From: PNNG01 sp046291695
GTDB taxonomy: Bacteria; Bacteroidota; Bacteroidia; UBA7662
Assembly (NCBI GenBank): GCA_046291695.1
Contig: JBKBSO010000001.1
Location: forward strand, 1 to 64,000
Length of the DNA stretch: 64,000 nt
Direction: 5' to 3'
The notes under the pieces were generated by a model. It was given only the letters and a program-made list of their open reading frames with translations. It ran no database searches and was not told the DNA's origin. How positions within the stretch are numbered: the first letter of the stretch is position 1; each line of letters begins with the position of its first letter. A program made the translations under genes and the position numbers. Below, one piece after another: positions 34,050-44,200 of the stretch.

Positions 34050-35275
34050 AAAATTTGAGCAGGTGGAAAGCCCTAGGCCCTGGTTTGTTGTATGCTGGTG
34101 CAGCGGTAGGGGTTTCACATGTGGTACAATCGACGCGGGCAGGGGCTTATTATGGTTTTGCCCTCATTGGGTTTGTGCTGTTGGTAAACTTGATTAAGTA
34201 CCCTTTTTTTGAGTTTGCAACCAGATATACGGCCCATACCGGTAATCATTTGCTGCAGGCTTATCGCAAAATGGGAAGCTGGGTATTACCGGCTTTTTTG
34301 CTGCTGAGTTTACTTACGATGTTCCCCATTCTGGCCGCCATCAGTGCAGTTTTTGCCGGTATTGCCCAGCAATTGCTTTTACCCGGCTTAGCTGCCACCC
34401 ATTGGGCGGCTGTGGGCTTGGGTTTATGTGTACTCATCTTGTTGCCGGGCCAGTACCGGTGGCTCGATAAATCTATAAAAGGCATCATCCTGCTGTTGAG
34501 CATCACTACCGTTGTGGCTGTGATGTTGGCCATGGGCAATACCGAAACCCTAAGCAGGGCTTTCGCGGGAGGCTTTAGCTGGAACCGGCCGGGTTGGTTA
34601 TTTTTAATAGCCTTTGCTGGCTGGATGCCCACGCCCATTGACGCTTCGGTTTGGCAAAGCTTATGGATACACGCCAAGCAAAAACGTAATTATATGTCAG
34701 TTGAGCACATAAATTTCGATTTTAAACTTGGTTACTTAATCACTATATTGCTTGCGGTTTTTTTTCTCATGCTTGGGGCCTTGGTGATGTTTGGCAGTAG
34801 CACAGCATTGCCAGCTGGCGGTGCTGCTTTCGCGGCTGCTTTTGTGCATATGTATGTAGGTGTTTTGGGCGATTGGGCCTACCCACTCATTGTATTGAGC
34901 GTATTGACCACTATGTTTAGCACTTTGCTAACGGTACTCGATGCCTATCCGCGGGTGCTGGTAACCGGGATCGCTCAGTACAAGCCCGATTGGTCGGAGG
35001 CGTATCGCCGAAAATGGTACTGGCTGTTGGTGCTGTTTTTGGCCGTCGGGGCTTTACTTATTGTATCGTTTTTTGGAGGCAATATGCTGGCCTTGGTCGA
35101 TTTTAGCACCCGCTTGAGTTTTTTAGCGGCACCTGTGTTGGCATGGTGGAATCTTCGCTTGATGCAGGCGCCCGAATTGCCTGAAGCAGGCCGGCCAAAA
35201 GCTTGGTTACGCTATTGGGCGCGTTTTTCGCTCCTGCTGCTTTCGCTTTTTGCCTTGGTTTATTTATTGGCCTAA
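34046..35275 (+). CDS. Nramp-family-like membrane transporter lacking the DPGN metal motif
   Basis: This 409-residue protein has about 11 hydrophobic segments and Nramp landmarks: KALGPGLLYAGAA at the start, STRAGAYYGFALIG in TM1, and GWMPTPIDASVWQSLW in TM6. In canonical Mn/Fe transporters TM1 carries DPGN (or DPSG) and TM6 MPH; here the positions read VGVSH and MPTP. The TM1 aspartate and asparagine that bind the metal are therefore absent, while the TM6 methionine remains. Substrate and coupling may differ from MntH. It is co-translated with bshB1 (ATGA). Confidence 0.8.
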   Translation: MKNLSRWKALGPGLLYAGAAVGVSHVVQSTRAGAYYGFALIGFVLLVNLIKYPFFEFATRYTAHTGNHLLQAYRKMGSWVLPAFLLLSLLTMFPILAAISAVFAGIAQQLLLPGLAATHWAAVGLGLCVLILLPGQYRWLDKSIKGIILLLSITTVVAVMLAMGNTETLSRAFAGGFSWNRPGWLFLIAFAGWMPTPIDASVWQSLWIHAKQKRNYMSVEHINFDFKLGYLITILLAVFFLMLGALVMFGSSTALPAGGAAFAAAFVHMYVGVLGDWAYPLIVLSVLTTMFSTLLTVLDAYPRVLVTGIAQYKPDWSEAYRRKWYWLLVLFLAVGALLIVSFFGGNMLALVDFSTRLSFLAAPVLAWWNLRLMQAPELPEAGRPKAWLRYWARFSLLLLSLFALVYLLA

Positions 35276-35290
35276 GCTATACATCAGAAA

Positions 35291-36577
35291 CTAGGCCTCT
35301 ATACCGGCTACTTCATCACCGCTTTCTAAGGTTATGAGCGTAACTTCGGGTAAAATGCCTACACGACCGGGATACCCAATGAAGCCGAAGCCGCGGTTTA
35401 CGTACAAAAATTGTTGCCCAAATTTGTATAAACCAGCCCAATAAGGGTAAACCAAGGAGGCCGGACTCCATTTGATGTAACCCGGAATCTCTACGCCGAA
35501 TTGCATGCCGTGGGTATGGCCCGATAAGGTCAGGTCGATGGCTTCTTTTTCGAGCACTTCGGCCTCAAAATGCGATGGATCGTGGCTCAGTAGTAGCTTG
35601 AATGGAATGTCCTGGGTACCTGCCAAGGCGTCTTGTAGCCTTCCGTATTGGGCAAAACGACCACGTGCTCCCCAATTTTCAACCCCAACAAGGGCTATTC
35701 TTTCGCCCTGACTCTCCAAAATTACATGCTCATTCATGAGCAAGCGCCAACCTAGTTTGCGGTGTACCTCAAACATATGTGCCATATTTTGCTCCTTTGC
35801 CGCCTGATTGGGCCATTGCGTATAATCGCCATAATCGTGATTACCCAGCACGCTGTATATGCCTTTTTTGGCTTGTAGTTCCGAAAGTTGTTTCATCCAA
35901 GGATTTACTTCTGCTGTGTGGTTATTCACCAAATCGCCGGTAAAAACCAAGTAGTCGGCTTGTTGTGCATTCACCAGTTCAATGCCCCGCTGTACGGCCC
36001 TGTGGGAACCAAATGAACCTACATGAATATCACTCAGTTGGACAATGGTGGTGCCATGAAACGCTCGGGGTAAGTTTGCAAAGCGAAGGGTAACCCGCCT
36101 GAGCTGGTAATTGTATCCACCACGAAGCATACCATAACCCAGGCTTAAAAAGGGTATTCCTGCGGTAAAAATGGCCAATCGGCTTATAAATTCAGAACGC
36201 GATAAGCCCGCATTTGGCTTGCCAACTTCAAGGGGTTTTACCTCTTGCTCAAGCAACCCAAGCTTTCGGAATACCCAATGAAAAGCACCTAAAATATCAT
36301 CAATGAAGAGAAAGGGAAGCAAAGCCAGTTTGGTGAAAAATAATAAGCCAAAACCGCCAATGACAATATTACGCACGGAAGGATCAGCTTGGTCGTAGCC
36401 GTATAAATTGATCCCAAACACACTCACATAGGCCAGGGCATTAACATACCAATAAATGCGTTTGCTGATTTTATGAGGCTTTTGATGCTTTCGCCAGCGA
36501 AATAGCAAACGATATACATACAAATCAATAAATAAAGAAAGGGCCAGAAATATAAGAACCAAAGGGGCTGAGCGCAT
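35291..36577 (-). CDS. Membrane-anchored metallophosphoesterase
   Basis: The 428-residue protein has four or five N-terminal hydrophobic segments (to about residue 160) followed by a calcineurin-like domain: VQLSDIHVGSFG near 182, FTGDLVNNH, VLGNHDYGDYTQW, LLSHDPSHF and LSGHTHGMQFGVEIPG. The architecture resembles YaeI/LpxG-type phosphoesterases, some of which cleave UDP-diacylglucosamine. Whether this one does is unproven. It stands alone between the convergent Nramp-like gene and a gap. Confidence 0.85.
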   Translation of the reverse strand: MRSAPLVLIFLALSLFIDLYVYRLLFRWRKHQKPHKISKRIYWYVNALAYVSVFGINLYGYDQADPSVRNIVIGGFGLLFFTKLALLPFLFIDDILGAFHWVFRKLGLLEQEVKPLEVGKPNAGLSRSEFISRLAIFTAGIPFLSLGYGMLRGGYNYQLRRVTLRFANLPRAFHGTTIVQLSDIHVGSFGSHRAVQRGIELVNAQQADYLVFTGDLVNNHTAEVNPWMKQLSELQAKKGIYSVLGNHDYGDYTQWPNQAAKEQNMAHMFEVHRKLGWRLLMNEHVILESQGERIALVGVENWGARGRFAQYGRLQDALAGTQDIPFKLLLSHDPSHFEAEVLEKEAIDLTLSGHTHGMQFGVEIPGYIKWSPASLVYPYWAGLYKFGQQFLYVNRGFGFIGYPGRVGILPEVTLITLESGDEVAGIEA

Positions 36578-36635
36578 AAAGTCAATTCAAGATACTAATC
36601 AAACAAATCTTGCGCTAAAAGTTCAATAAGGTTTG

Positions 36636-37214
36636 TTAAAACTGCATGCCGATGCCCACGGCAACAAAGCCCCGGTGCCCAACACCCATGTCAAACCGGC
36701 CATGTACATTGTGATTACCGAAGGTCATGATGATAGGCGTAACCTGAAAGGCAGCCTTATAAATATCGTGCACATAGGAAGGATTGATGTCAGAACGGTA
36801 GTTGTCTTGTACCTGCCTGATACCCACGCCTATTTGAGAACTAAAGCTAAAACCGGGGTCCTGCAGCCAATAAACATCTACATGCGCCATGAGGCCCATA
36901 TAGCGCATATTGTGGCTGTGGTGTAGTTGTCCCTGACCATTCAAAAAACTGTAGTGAAATTGGCGGGCAAACAAACTGCCTCCTACACCCACATAATCAA
37001 AGCGGTATCGATATTCGATATTAAACTGGCCGGGTTGTCCTTCGAGCCGCACATCGTCCATGGTAAACTGAAATACCTGAATGAGCTGCATCATATAGCT
37101 CAAATCGAGCAGTCCGTAATTCACAAAAAGCTGATTTTTTGGAATGCCGGGCTTTCGGGCCTCAACAGCTAAACTGAGCAACAGGATGAGCGATATCAGG
37201 TATACTTTGCGCAT
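36636..37214 (-). CDS. Exported envelope protein, tandem paralogue B
   Basis: The product of about 192 residues has a signal peptide (MRKVYLISLILLLSLAVEA) and a beta-rich, aromatic sequence without a recognised domain. It aligns along its length with the upstream neighbour: YGLLDLSYMMQ versus YGLFDFSYLGQ, GQPGQFNIEYR versus GQPGIGMFEYR, GVGIRQVQDNYR versus GIGFRSVYDTYR, and GRFDMGVGHRGF versus GRFDVGFGHRGF. An outer-membrane beta-barrel is plausible. The ATG at 37214 is four bases after the neighbour's stop. Confidence 0.75.
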   Translation of the reverse strand: MRKVYLISLILLLSLAVEARKPGIPKNQLFVNYGLLDLSYMMQLIQVFQFTMDDVRLEGQPGQFNIEYRYRFDYVGVGGSLFARQFHYSFLNGQGQLHHSHNMRYMGLMAHVDVYWLQDPGFSFSSQIGVGIRQVQDNYRSDINPSYVHDIYKAAFQVTPIIMTFGNHNVHGRFDMGVGHRGFVAVGIGMQF

Positions 37215-37218
37215 GCTG

Positions 37219-37812
37219 TTAGAGTTGGTAGACCAATCCCAAAGCGCCAAAGCCGCGATGTCCGAAGCCTACATCAAAGCGTCCTTGCCAGTTGCGGTTG
37301 CCGTAGCTTACAATAAGCGGACTAAACTGAAAAGCAAAGCGGTTATGGTTGCTAATGCTAATCAGGCTGTTGTGAAAGCGGTAAGTATCGTACACAGAGC
37401 GAAAGCCAATGCCCAATTGAGAACTCACAACATAATTTCCTTGCGCAACCCAAAAATACTCAAGGTGCGGCATGGTCATGATAAAACGGTAGGAATTGCT
37501 GAAAACACGGCCGTCGTTGTAACGGCGAACTACACTCACATCGCGCACACTTACACAAATACCAAAGCCGAAGCCTTTGCGCACCTGCCGATACTCGAAC
37601 ATGCCAATACCCGGCTGACCGATTACACGGGTTTGTACGTAATCAGACATCATTGGATTGAAATTAAACTGGCCTAGATAGCTAAAGTCGAAAAGGCCAT
37701 ATCCTAGGTAAAACTGATGGGCGCGCGGGGGTTTTTCTGCAGACGCATGCAGACAGCTTAATAAGCCCAACAGCAACAACAGGCTGAAGATGTATTTGGA
37801 GTGCGGGGTCAA
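37219..37812 (-). CDS. Exported envelope protein, tandem paralogue A
   Basis: The product of about 197 residues begins at a TTG (37812) behind AACAAGGA and gives a signal peptide (SKYIFSLLLLLGLLSCLHASA). A longer in-frame GTG start at 37890 lies upstream of the promoter box and would overlap the divergent M1 peptidase start. The mature part is rich in aromatic residues and Gly, and its FDVGFGHRGFGALGLVYQL end suggests a beta-barrel C-terminus. It is a diverged duplicate of the next gene; function is unknown. Confidence 0.72.
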   Translation of the reverse strand: MTPHSKYIFSLLLLLGLLSCLHASAEKPPRAHQFYLGYGLFDFSYLGQFNFNPMMSDYVQTRVIGQPGIGMFEYRQVRKGFGFGICVSVRDVSVVRRYNDGRVFSNSYRFIMTMPHLEYFWVAQGNYVVSSQLGIGFRSVYDTYRFHNSLISISNHNRFAFQFSPLIVSYGNRNWQGRFDVGFGHRGFGALGLVYQL

Positions 37813-37829
37813 TTCCTTGTTTTTATTAA

Positions 37830-37861
37830 CAAGTATAAGCCGATTTTGCCAATGCCGCAAA
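37830..37861 (-). promoter_or_regulatory. Promoter of the tandem envelope-protein pair: TTTG - 20 bp - TATACTTG
   Basis: On the minus strand TTTG (37861-37858) precedes TATACTTG (37837-37830) by 20 bp. This is the same box variant and spacing as the promoter at 17390-17421. It supports the TTG start at 37812. Confidence 0.6.
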
Positions 37862-37878
37862 AGCCTTAGTTTCGTAGC

Positions 37879-39519
37879 ATGAAATTTCACAGCATTTTAA
37901 TGTGCCTGGCCCTTTGCTTAGGAGCTGGTTTTAGTGAGGCCCGGGTTGGAGAGCAGGTCTTTAGTCGTGCCGACAGCCTGCGCGGAACATTGAGCCCGCT
38001 TCGCAGCTGTTACAATGTGCTTCACTATGCCATTGATATTCGCCTCCTGAGTTTAGAAGGCCAGCCTGATGCCAAAGGAGATACGCTTTTCCCGATTCAA
38101 GGAAGTGTGGTTTTTCGGATACAGCAGTTGCAAGATTATCAGCGCTTGCAAATTGATTTATTCGATCGTTTTCAAATCGATAGCATTGTTTACGCAAACA
38201 AGCAACTGGCGTATAACCGCGAAGCCCATGCGGTATTTGTGGATTTTGGAAAGACCATGACCCAAGGCGATACCACAAGCTTTAAGGTATATTATCAAGG
38301 GCCGCTTATTCGTGCGAAAAATGCCCCATGGGACGGTGGTTTTGTTTTTAGTCGCGATGCGCAAAACCGTCCATGGATTGGTGTGGCATGCGAAGGACTG
38401 GGTGCCAGCAGCTGGTGGCCATGCAAAGACCACCTGAGCGATGAGCCAGATCAGGGCATCAGCTTGCGCGTGGCATTCCCCGAACAATACGAATTGCTGG
38501 CAGTGGCTAATGGCCGGTTGAAATCGACAGGCCAAAATGCTGGTTTTCGGTATTTCGACTGGGAGGTGGTATCGCCCATTAACAGCTATAATGTGAGTAT
38601 TTACATAGGTTCCTTTGCTAAACTTAGTATGCCATATCGCCTTTCGAACGGCCAAACCGAAAGTCTCGACCACTATGTTCTCGATTACAACCGCTCAAAA
38701 GCCGAAAAGCATTTTGCGCAGATAGGCCCTATGCTCGATTGTTTTGAGCAGCTATTCGGACCCTATGCCTTTTGGGTGGATGGTTTTAAGCTGGTGGAGA
38801 GTCCGTATTGGGGCATGGAGCACCAGAGTGCCATTGCGTATGGCAATAATTACCGGAACAATCGCTGGGGTTTCGATTTTATCATCATCCACGAAAGTGG
38901 CCACGAGTGGTGGGGGAATGCCGTAAGCGTGGCCGAGCACGCGGATATGTGGATACACGAAGGATTTACGACCTATAGCGAAACCTTGTACCTCGAATGC
39001 CAGGGCGACAGCCTAAAGGCCCGGCAATACCTCGATGGACAGCGGAAACTCATTCGGAACGCCCATCCTTTGGTGGGGCCCTACGGTGTAAATTACCAGC
39101 ACAAAGACACCGACATTTATTATAAAGGCGCTTGGATGCTGCACAGTTTCCGGAAAAGTTTGGAAGATGAGCAGCAGTTTTACCAATGGCTCCGCGAATG
39201 TTACGCGGCCTTCAGCGGTAAGCAGATTCAAACGGCCGAAATGCTCGAGTTCTGGCTAAGCCGTATGGGCGAAAGCTACCGCAGCAGCTGGGAGCATTAC
39301 CTGTATACCACCCATTTACCCGTTTTAGCCTGGCGAAAAGGGGCAGATGGCAAAATCGAAATACGTTGGGAGCAGTGCCATGCTTCATTTTACCTTCCCA
39401 TGCAGCTTGCCTCAGGCCAATGGGTAATACCCACCCACAACTGGCAAGCCTTAAGCATCGAGGTTGATTTTGAGTATCTTCAGCAGAAATGCCTGATTGA
39501 AATAGCTGAGGGGAATTAG
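37879..39519 (+). CDS. Exported M1-family aminopeptidase-like metallopeptidase
   Basis: The 546-residue protein has a signal peptide (about 1-21) and an N-terminal beta domain with DIRLLSLEGQPDAKGDTLF and CEGLGASSWWPCKDHLSDEPD (core GLGASSWWPCKD). The gluzincin site is GMEHQSAIAYGNNY at 312-325 (GAMEN equivalent), HESGHEWWGN at 338-347, and the third zinc ligand in IHEGFTTYSE (Glu361). It lacks the large C-terminal domain of PepN, like short periplasmic M1 peptidases of Bacteroidota. A TAGTTTCG near-box lies four bases before the ATG. Confidence 0.92.
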   Translation: MKFHSILMCLALCLGAGFSEARVGEQVFSRADSLRGTLSPLRSCYNVLHYAIDIRLLSLEGQPDAKGDTLFPIQGSVVFRIQQLQDYQRLQIDLFDRFQIDSIVYANKQLAYNREAHAVFVDFGKTMTQGDTTSFKVYYQGPLIRAKNAPWDGGFVFSRDAQNRPWIGVACEGLGASSWWPCKDHLSDEPDQGISLRVAFPEQYELLAVANGRLKSTGQNAGFRYFDWEVVSPINSYNVSIYIGSFAKLSMPYRLSNGQTESLDHYVLDYNRSKAEKHFAQIGPMLDCFEQLFGPYAFWVDGFKLVESPYWGMEHQSAIAYGNNYRNNRWGFDFIIIHESGHEWWGNAVSVAEHADMWIHEGFTTYSETLYLECQGDSLKARQYLDGQRKLIRNAHPLVGPYGVNYQHKDTDIYYKGAWMLHSFRKSLEDEQQFYQWLRECYAAFSGKQIQTAEMLEFWLSRMGESYRSSWEHYLYTTHLPVLAWRKGADGKIEIRWEQCHASFYLPMQLASGQWVIPTHNWQALSIEVDFEYLQQKCLIEIAEGN

Positions 39520-39579
39520 GTTTATATTGCTCCATTATCAAGATTTAGAGGTCCTTGACAAACATAAAACAACGATACG

Positions 39580-40311
39580 ATGAGGATATATTTATTGACC
39601 TTCATGTTCTCAACAATGGGGCTTTTTGCACTGGCTCAAACCGCTGAGCCGAGAAAGTCGTTTGACAAACTTTCAACTATAAGTGTTAAGAATCATATTG
39701 AAGCAACAGCAACCTTCGACATAGCGTCATCGACAGTTTACAACGCAGCATTCACAGAAATAAAGTCAAAGCCAAAAGGCTTCGTTTTAGAAGACTTCGA
39801 ATGTGAAGTGAATTCAATAATCATAGCAGAGGTTCTCTTAGATAGTAAATCAAATCGTAGGGCTTTACTAACGTTTGATGTTTGCCCGGAATATGAATTC
39901 AATTTATACGATCTTGAAAGCAAGAAAAACCTTGGAAGCTTTAATGCATTGAACATTGTAATTCCTGGAAATGGCTCAATGTATACATCAGGACATCTTA
40001 ATGAGTTTAACGTAAGACGCAAATTCACCCTTGAAGGAAGATCCTTTAGAGAAAATGATCAGCCCTTTTATTACGTCGGACTGAAATCTGTAACGCTTAG
40101 AGAGGTTAAACTCTATTCTGATAAAGCGTTAACAACGACATTGGCTGTGCTGCCCTCAGGATATGAAATAGAAGTGTTGTTAGCAGAACAAGCATTTGAT
40201 AACAAAATATATTTGGTCAGGACCAGCTATGGATTGATAGGTTGGGCGGGATTAAAAGCAGAGCAATATAAATCCATAGACGTAGAAGGACTTTTTTATA
40301 ATAACGATTAA
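39580..40311 (+). CDS. Exported protein of unknown function with C-terminal SH3-like segment
   Basis: The 243-residue product has a signal peptide (1-19, ending FALAQ). Most of the body is unrecognised. The last 75 residues (YVGLKSVTLREVKLYSD, GYEIEVLLAEQ, YLVRTSYGLIGWAGL) look like a bacterial SH3 (SH3b) domain. The gene is visibly AT-richer than its neighbours and uses different codons (many AAT, ATA, AGA). It is followed by non-coding repeat debris. These are signs of recent acquisition. Confidence 0.6.
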   Translation: MRIYLLTFMFSTMGLFALAQTAEPRKSFDKLSTISVKNHIEATATFDIASSTVYNAAFTEIKSKPKGFVLEDFECEVNSIIIAEVLLDSKSNRRALLTFDVCPEYEFNLYDLESKKNLGSFNALNIVIPGNGSMYTSGHLNEFNVRRKFTLEGRSFRENDQPFYYVGLKSVTLREVKLYSDKALTTTLAVLPSGYEIEVLLAEQAFDNKIYLVRTSYGLIGWAGLKAEQYKSIDVEGLFYNND

Positions 40312-40595
40312 TGCGAAAATCGGTCCCTCAATTTTAAATCCCCACCTTGCCAGATTTCGCTGCGAACCGAGGCTGCGGACTGCTTGCACGCACTCAACTT
40401 GAATTGTCACCCAGTGCAATCGAAGTCGTCCCTATTGGATTAAATCTGCTCCGAATCAAAAAATCGTCTCCGCGTCCTCCGTGCCATCCGTGTTTTGCAC
40501 ACCGAATTTTGAATATCCCGCCATATGATTAGCAACGTGCATTTTGGTCTAAACCGATCACTACATCAGACATCCGAAATCAAAAATCAGCAATC
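40312..40595. other. Intergenic repeat debris
   Basis: No gene is seen. The stretch contains CTCCGCGTCCTCCGTGCCAT and a text-like TCCGAAATCAAAAATCAGCAATC run at the right end (broken here as ATCAAAAATCAGCAATC). This resembles the degenerate AAATC/AATTTG material at 640-1010. Confidence 0.4.
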
Positions 40596-41129
40596 TTACG
40601 CCTGATACGGCTTCAACACCTCAGCCAAAATAATGGCCCGCCTCCAGTCTTCGGTGTCGGCATTTATGAGGTCTTCGGTAGTATTTCCGATTTCGTAGGC
40701 TGAGGCGTCTCTCGATGAGGTTAATATCGGCTTTTTCGCTAAAGAAGCACGCTTTTTTTGCTCCATGAGGTACGTGTTATCCATTGAACGGTGGTCGTCG
40801 GCAACGGCTGGGCCTCCTGAGATGGGTTGGCTAAGCATGGGTTCAGAGCGACTTGGGTCGAGCTGGCGACGGTCGTCACCTAACGGGGCTCTCCGCACCG
40901 GGGGCTCAGCGCTGCTTTGGGTCATTTGTGGCCTGGTTTGAGGGGTTTCTGGTGTGCTTTCTTCAGAAACATCTCCAAAAATTTCTTTCATCCATTCAGG
41001 TACTTCAGCTTTGGTTTCGCCCTGCGGTGGATTTTGTGCATTTTTGCCAGGCTTTTTATTTTTCTTCCACCAAGTAAAAAGCGAATAGGCTGCCAAGGCA
41101 AGAACGTATATTAGCGTAGGAAAATCCAT
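40596..41129 (-). CDS. Membrane-anchored disordered protein of unknown function
   Basis: The 177-residue product has one N-terminal membrane helix (FPTLIYVLALAAYSLFTWW), a basic stop-transfer (KKNKKPGK) and a long Pro/Gln/Ser/Arg-rich, probably disordered region to about 120. A short conserved end follows (WRRAIILAEVLKPY). This is the layout of small Bacteroidota proteins encoded near smc or cell-division genes; no function can be given. It is divergent from smc. Confidence 0.7.
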   Translation of the reverse strand: MDFPTLIYVLALAAYSLFTWWKKNKKPGKNAQNPPQGETKAEVPEWMKEIFGDVSEESTPETPQTRPQMTQSSAEPPVRRAPLGDDRRQLDPSRSEPMLSQPISGGPAVADDHRSMDNTYLMEQKKRASLAKKPILTSSRDASAYEIGNTTEDLINADTEDWRRAIILAEVLKPYQA

Positions 41130-41212
41130 ATGAATACCAATTTAGTGGATAACTCAAAGTTAAGAGCATTTATGTTTGTAACCAGCCTTTTGGGTAAATT
41201 GTTGAAAGAAGT

Positions 41213-44200
41213 ATGCGGCTAAAGTCGATTGAGATTAAGGGGTTCAAAAGTTTTGGTGATAAGGTCACCATACACTTCAACGACGGGGTAACCGGTATTG
41301 TAGGCCCGAATGGTTGTGGCAAAAGTAATGTGGTGGATGCCATGCGCTGGGTTTTGGGCGAGCAGAAATCGCGCATGTTGCGTAGCGATAAGATGGAAAA
41401 TGTGCTCTTTAACGGCACTAAAAGCCGTAAACAGGCCCATTTAGCAGAGGTTCACCTCAGCTTCGAGAACTCTAAAAACATTTTGCCTACCGAATTTAAT
41501 GAAGTTACCATTTCCCGCAAATTGTACCGTTCGGGCGAGAGTGAATACCAGCTCAACGGGGTGAATTGCCGGTTAAAAGACATTACCACCTTATTTCTGG
41601 ATACGGGTATAGGCAGTGATTCTTACGCCATCATGGAGCTTAAAATGATTGACGACATTTTGAATGACAAGGAAAATTCACGTCGTATGTTGTTTGAAGA
41701 GGCTTCGGGAGTATCGAAATATAAGATACGCAAAAAGGAAACATTGGCCAAGCTCCAGGATACTGAAAACGATTTGAATAGGGTAGAAGACCTACTTTTT
41801 GAAATCGACAAAAATATGCGCATGCTCCAAGCGCAGGCCCGCAAAACAGAGCGTTATTACAAGCTTCGCGATGAGTATAAACATTCGAGCCTGGATTTGG
41901 CCTGGTTTAGTCTACAGCAATTTCGGGAGCAGTTGCAGCTGCAGGCACAGCATGAACAAGTGCTGCGCGACCAACGTAATGCCCAGGATGCGGCCATCCT
42001 GAAGCATGAGGCAGAAATTCAGGCCATCAAATTACAAATCACCGATAAGGAAAAATTGCTCCAAGGCCGGCAACAGGCCACCAATACACATATTGCTGCC
42101 ATCAGGCAATACGAAAATGAGCAGCGCCTGCAAAATGAACGCCACAGCTATTTAACCGACAAAGAACAAAGTCTGCAAAAACAATTGCGCGACGATGCCG
42201 AGCACCTCGATTACATTCAGCAGGAGCTTCAAAAACTAAGCGTACAGCTCGAAGCTGCGCGTAGCCAACTTGTTAAAACCAAGGAAGAGGCTGGTCAGAG
42301 GCAACAAATCCTTGAAACCAACCGAACTACGCATAGGCAGTTGCAGGAACAGTTGGCCTTGGCTCAAAATGATTTGCAAAACAACCAGCAACAGGCGCAT
42401 CAGCTCGAAAAACAGGTGGCTGTTTACCGCATTCAAATCAGCTCTATCGAGCAGGAAATGAACCGCAATGAGCACGATCGAGAACAAAGAAGCAGCGAAT
42501 ACAGTGGTTTTGAAAGCAGCTTGGATGGCTTGCAAGCACGCTGCCAACAGCTGCAGCAGGATTTGGCAAAGATGCAGCAAGCCGAGCAGCAACTCCAAGA
42601 GCACATCCGCCAGTTGGGCATGAACATGGAACAAAGCCGGCAACGGGCCACCGATGTTAACCGCCAGCTCGATAAACTTACCAACGAGTACAACCTCACC
42701 AAAAGCCTGGTCGATAACCTTGAAGGCTATCCCGATTCGCTTAAGTTTCTTAAAAAAACTACCGGATGGACCAAGAATGCCCAGTTGCTAAGCGATGTGC
42801 TTACCGTAAAACCCGAGTTTAAAGCGGCCATCGAAAACTACCTAGAGCCCTACCTCAACCATTATGTAGTAAATACCTATGCCGAGGCAAGGGCTGGAGT
42901 AGATTTGCTAAGCGACTCGGGTAAAGGACGTGCCAGTTTTTTTGTACTTGAGGCCTTTGAAAAGCAAAAACAGTCGGAGCCGCATATGCTACCCGATTGC
43001 ACCGATGCCTTGAGCATAGCCGATTGCGATGTGCCCTTTGCCAACTTGGTAAATTACCTCCTGGGGCAGGTGTATATTTGCGCTGCCGATGATTTCGAAA
43101 ATGCCCTCAAAACACACAGTAAAAAATATCCAGGTATCGTGCTCATCAGCAAAAGCGGTAAATATACCGGCAGCGGCTTGAGTTTATCGGGAGGTTCCTT
43201 GGGCTTGTTTGAAGGCAAGCGTATTGGCCGTAAACGCAATCTGGAAATCCTTCAAAAAGACATTCAAAAGCTTGAAGTTAAGGCCCGCGAAGAACGCGAT
43301 TTGCTTATCCGGCTACAACGGCAAGAACAAGAGAGCCGCGACGCTAGTCAGTCCGCTTCTATTGAAATAAGCAAGCAGGAACTCATCAAGGCAGAACGTG
43401 AATTGGCCCTGCTGCTAAGTCAACAAGACCAGCACCGAAAGTTTCTGGAGTTGAATAAAAATCGCCAATATGAACTTGAGTCAAAGCTCAAGGAATCAAC
43501 AGATTTGCTATCTGATAATGAACCAAAACTTGAGATGATGCTGGTCGGGGTTGAAGCCCGTCAGCAAGAGGTGGCCGCTTTGCAGCAAGCCTACAATATG
43601 GCCAATGAGCAATTGCAGCAGCAATCGGCGGCATTCAACCAAGCCAATATCCTTTACCACCAGGATATGAACCGCTTGAACGGGTTCGAAAAAGATAACG
43701 ATTTTAAGAACAGTCAGGTTGAGGTCTTGAAAAAGCGAACCGCTGAAAATACAAGGCAATTGGCCGAGGTACAGGTTGAAATTAAAACGGTGTTGAGCAG
43801 CACCGATTTTAGCGATACAACCCTCCTTGATATGTATGAGCAAAAAGAGGCCATGGAGAAAGCTGTGCAGGAGGCGGAAGTGGCCTGGTATCAGGAGCGT
43901 GGAAAGCTCGATGAAACCGAAAATCAAATCAGGGAGCTACGGCGTGGTAAGGAGCAAACCGATTATTTGCTGCAGCAATTGCATGAGGCGGTTGGCCAGT
44001 TACGCTTACAGGAGAACGGACTTACCGAACGGTTATCTGTAGAGTTTGAGGTAAATGCCAATGATATTCGGTTGCGCGAGGAGCCGCCCACACAAACGGC
44101 TGAAGAACTCAAGCAGTTGGTGGCCGAAATGAAGCAGAAGCTCGACAATTTTGGGCCGATTAATCCCATGGCCATTGAGGCTTATAAGGAAATTGAAGAA

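Noticed and set aside
35250..35310. GGCCTA/TAGGCC inverted repeat between the Nramp-like gene and the phosphoesterase
   Set aside because: Only six pairs and no T-run; too weak to call a terminator.
37144..37677. Plus-strand open frame of 177 codons
   Set aside because: Antisense to both tandem envelope-protein genes, low-complexity Ala/Val/Lys sequence, no ribosome site or homology.
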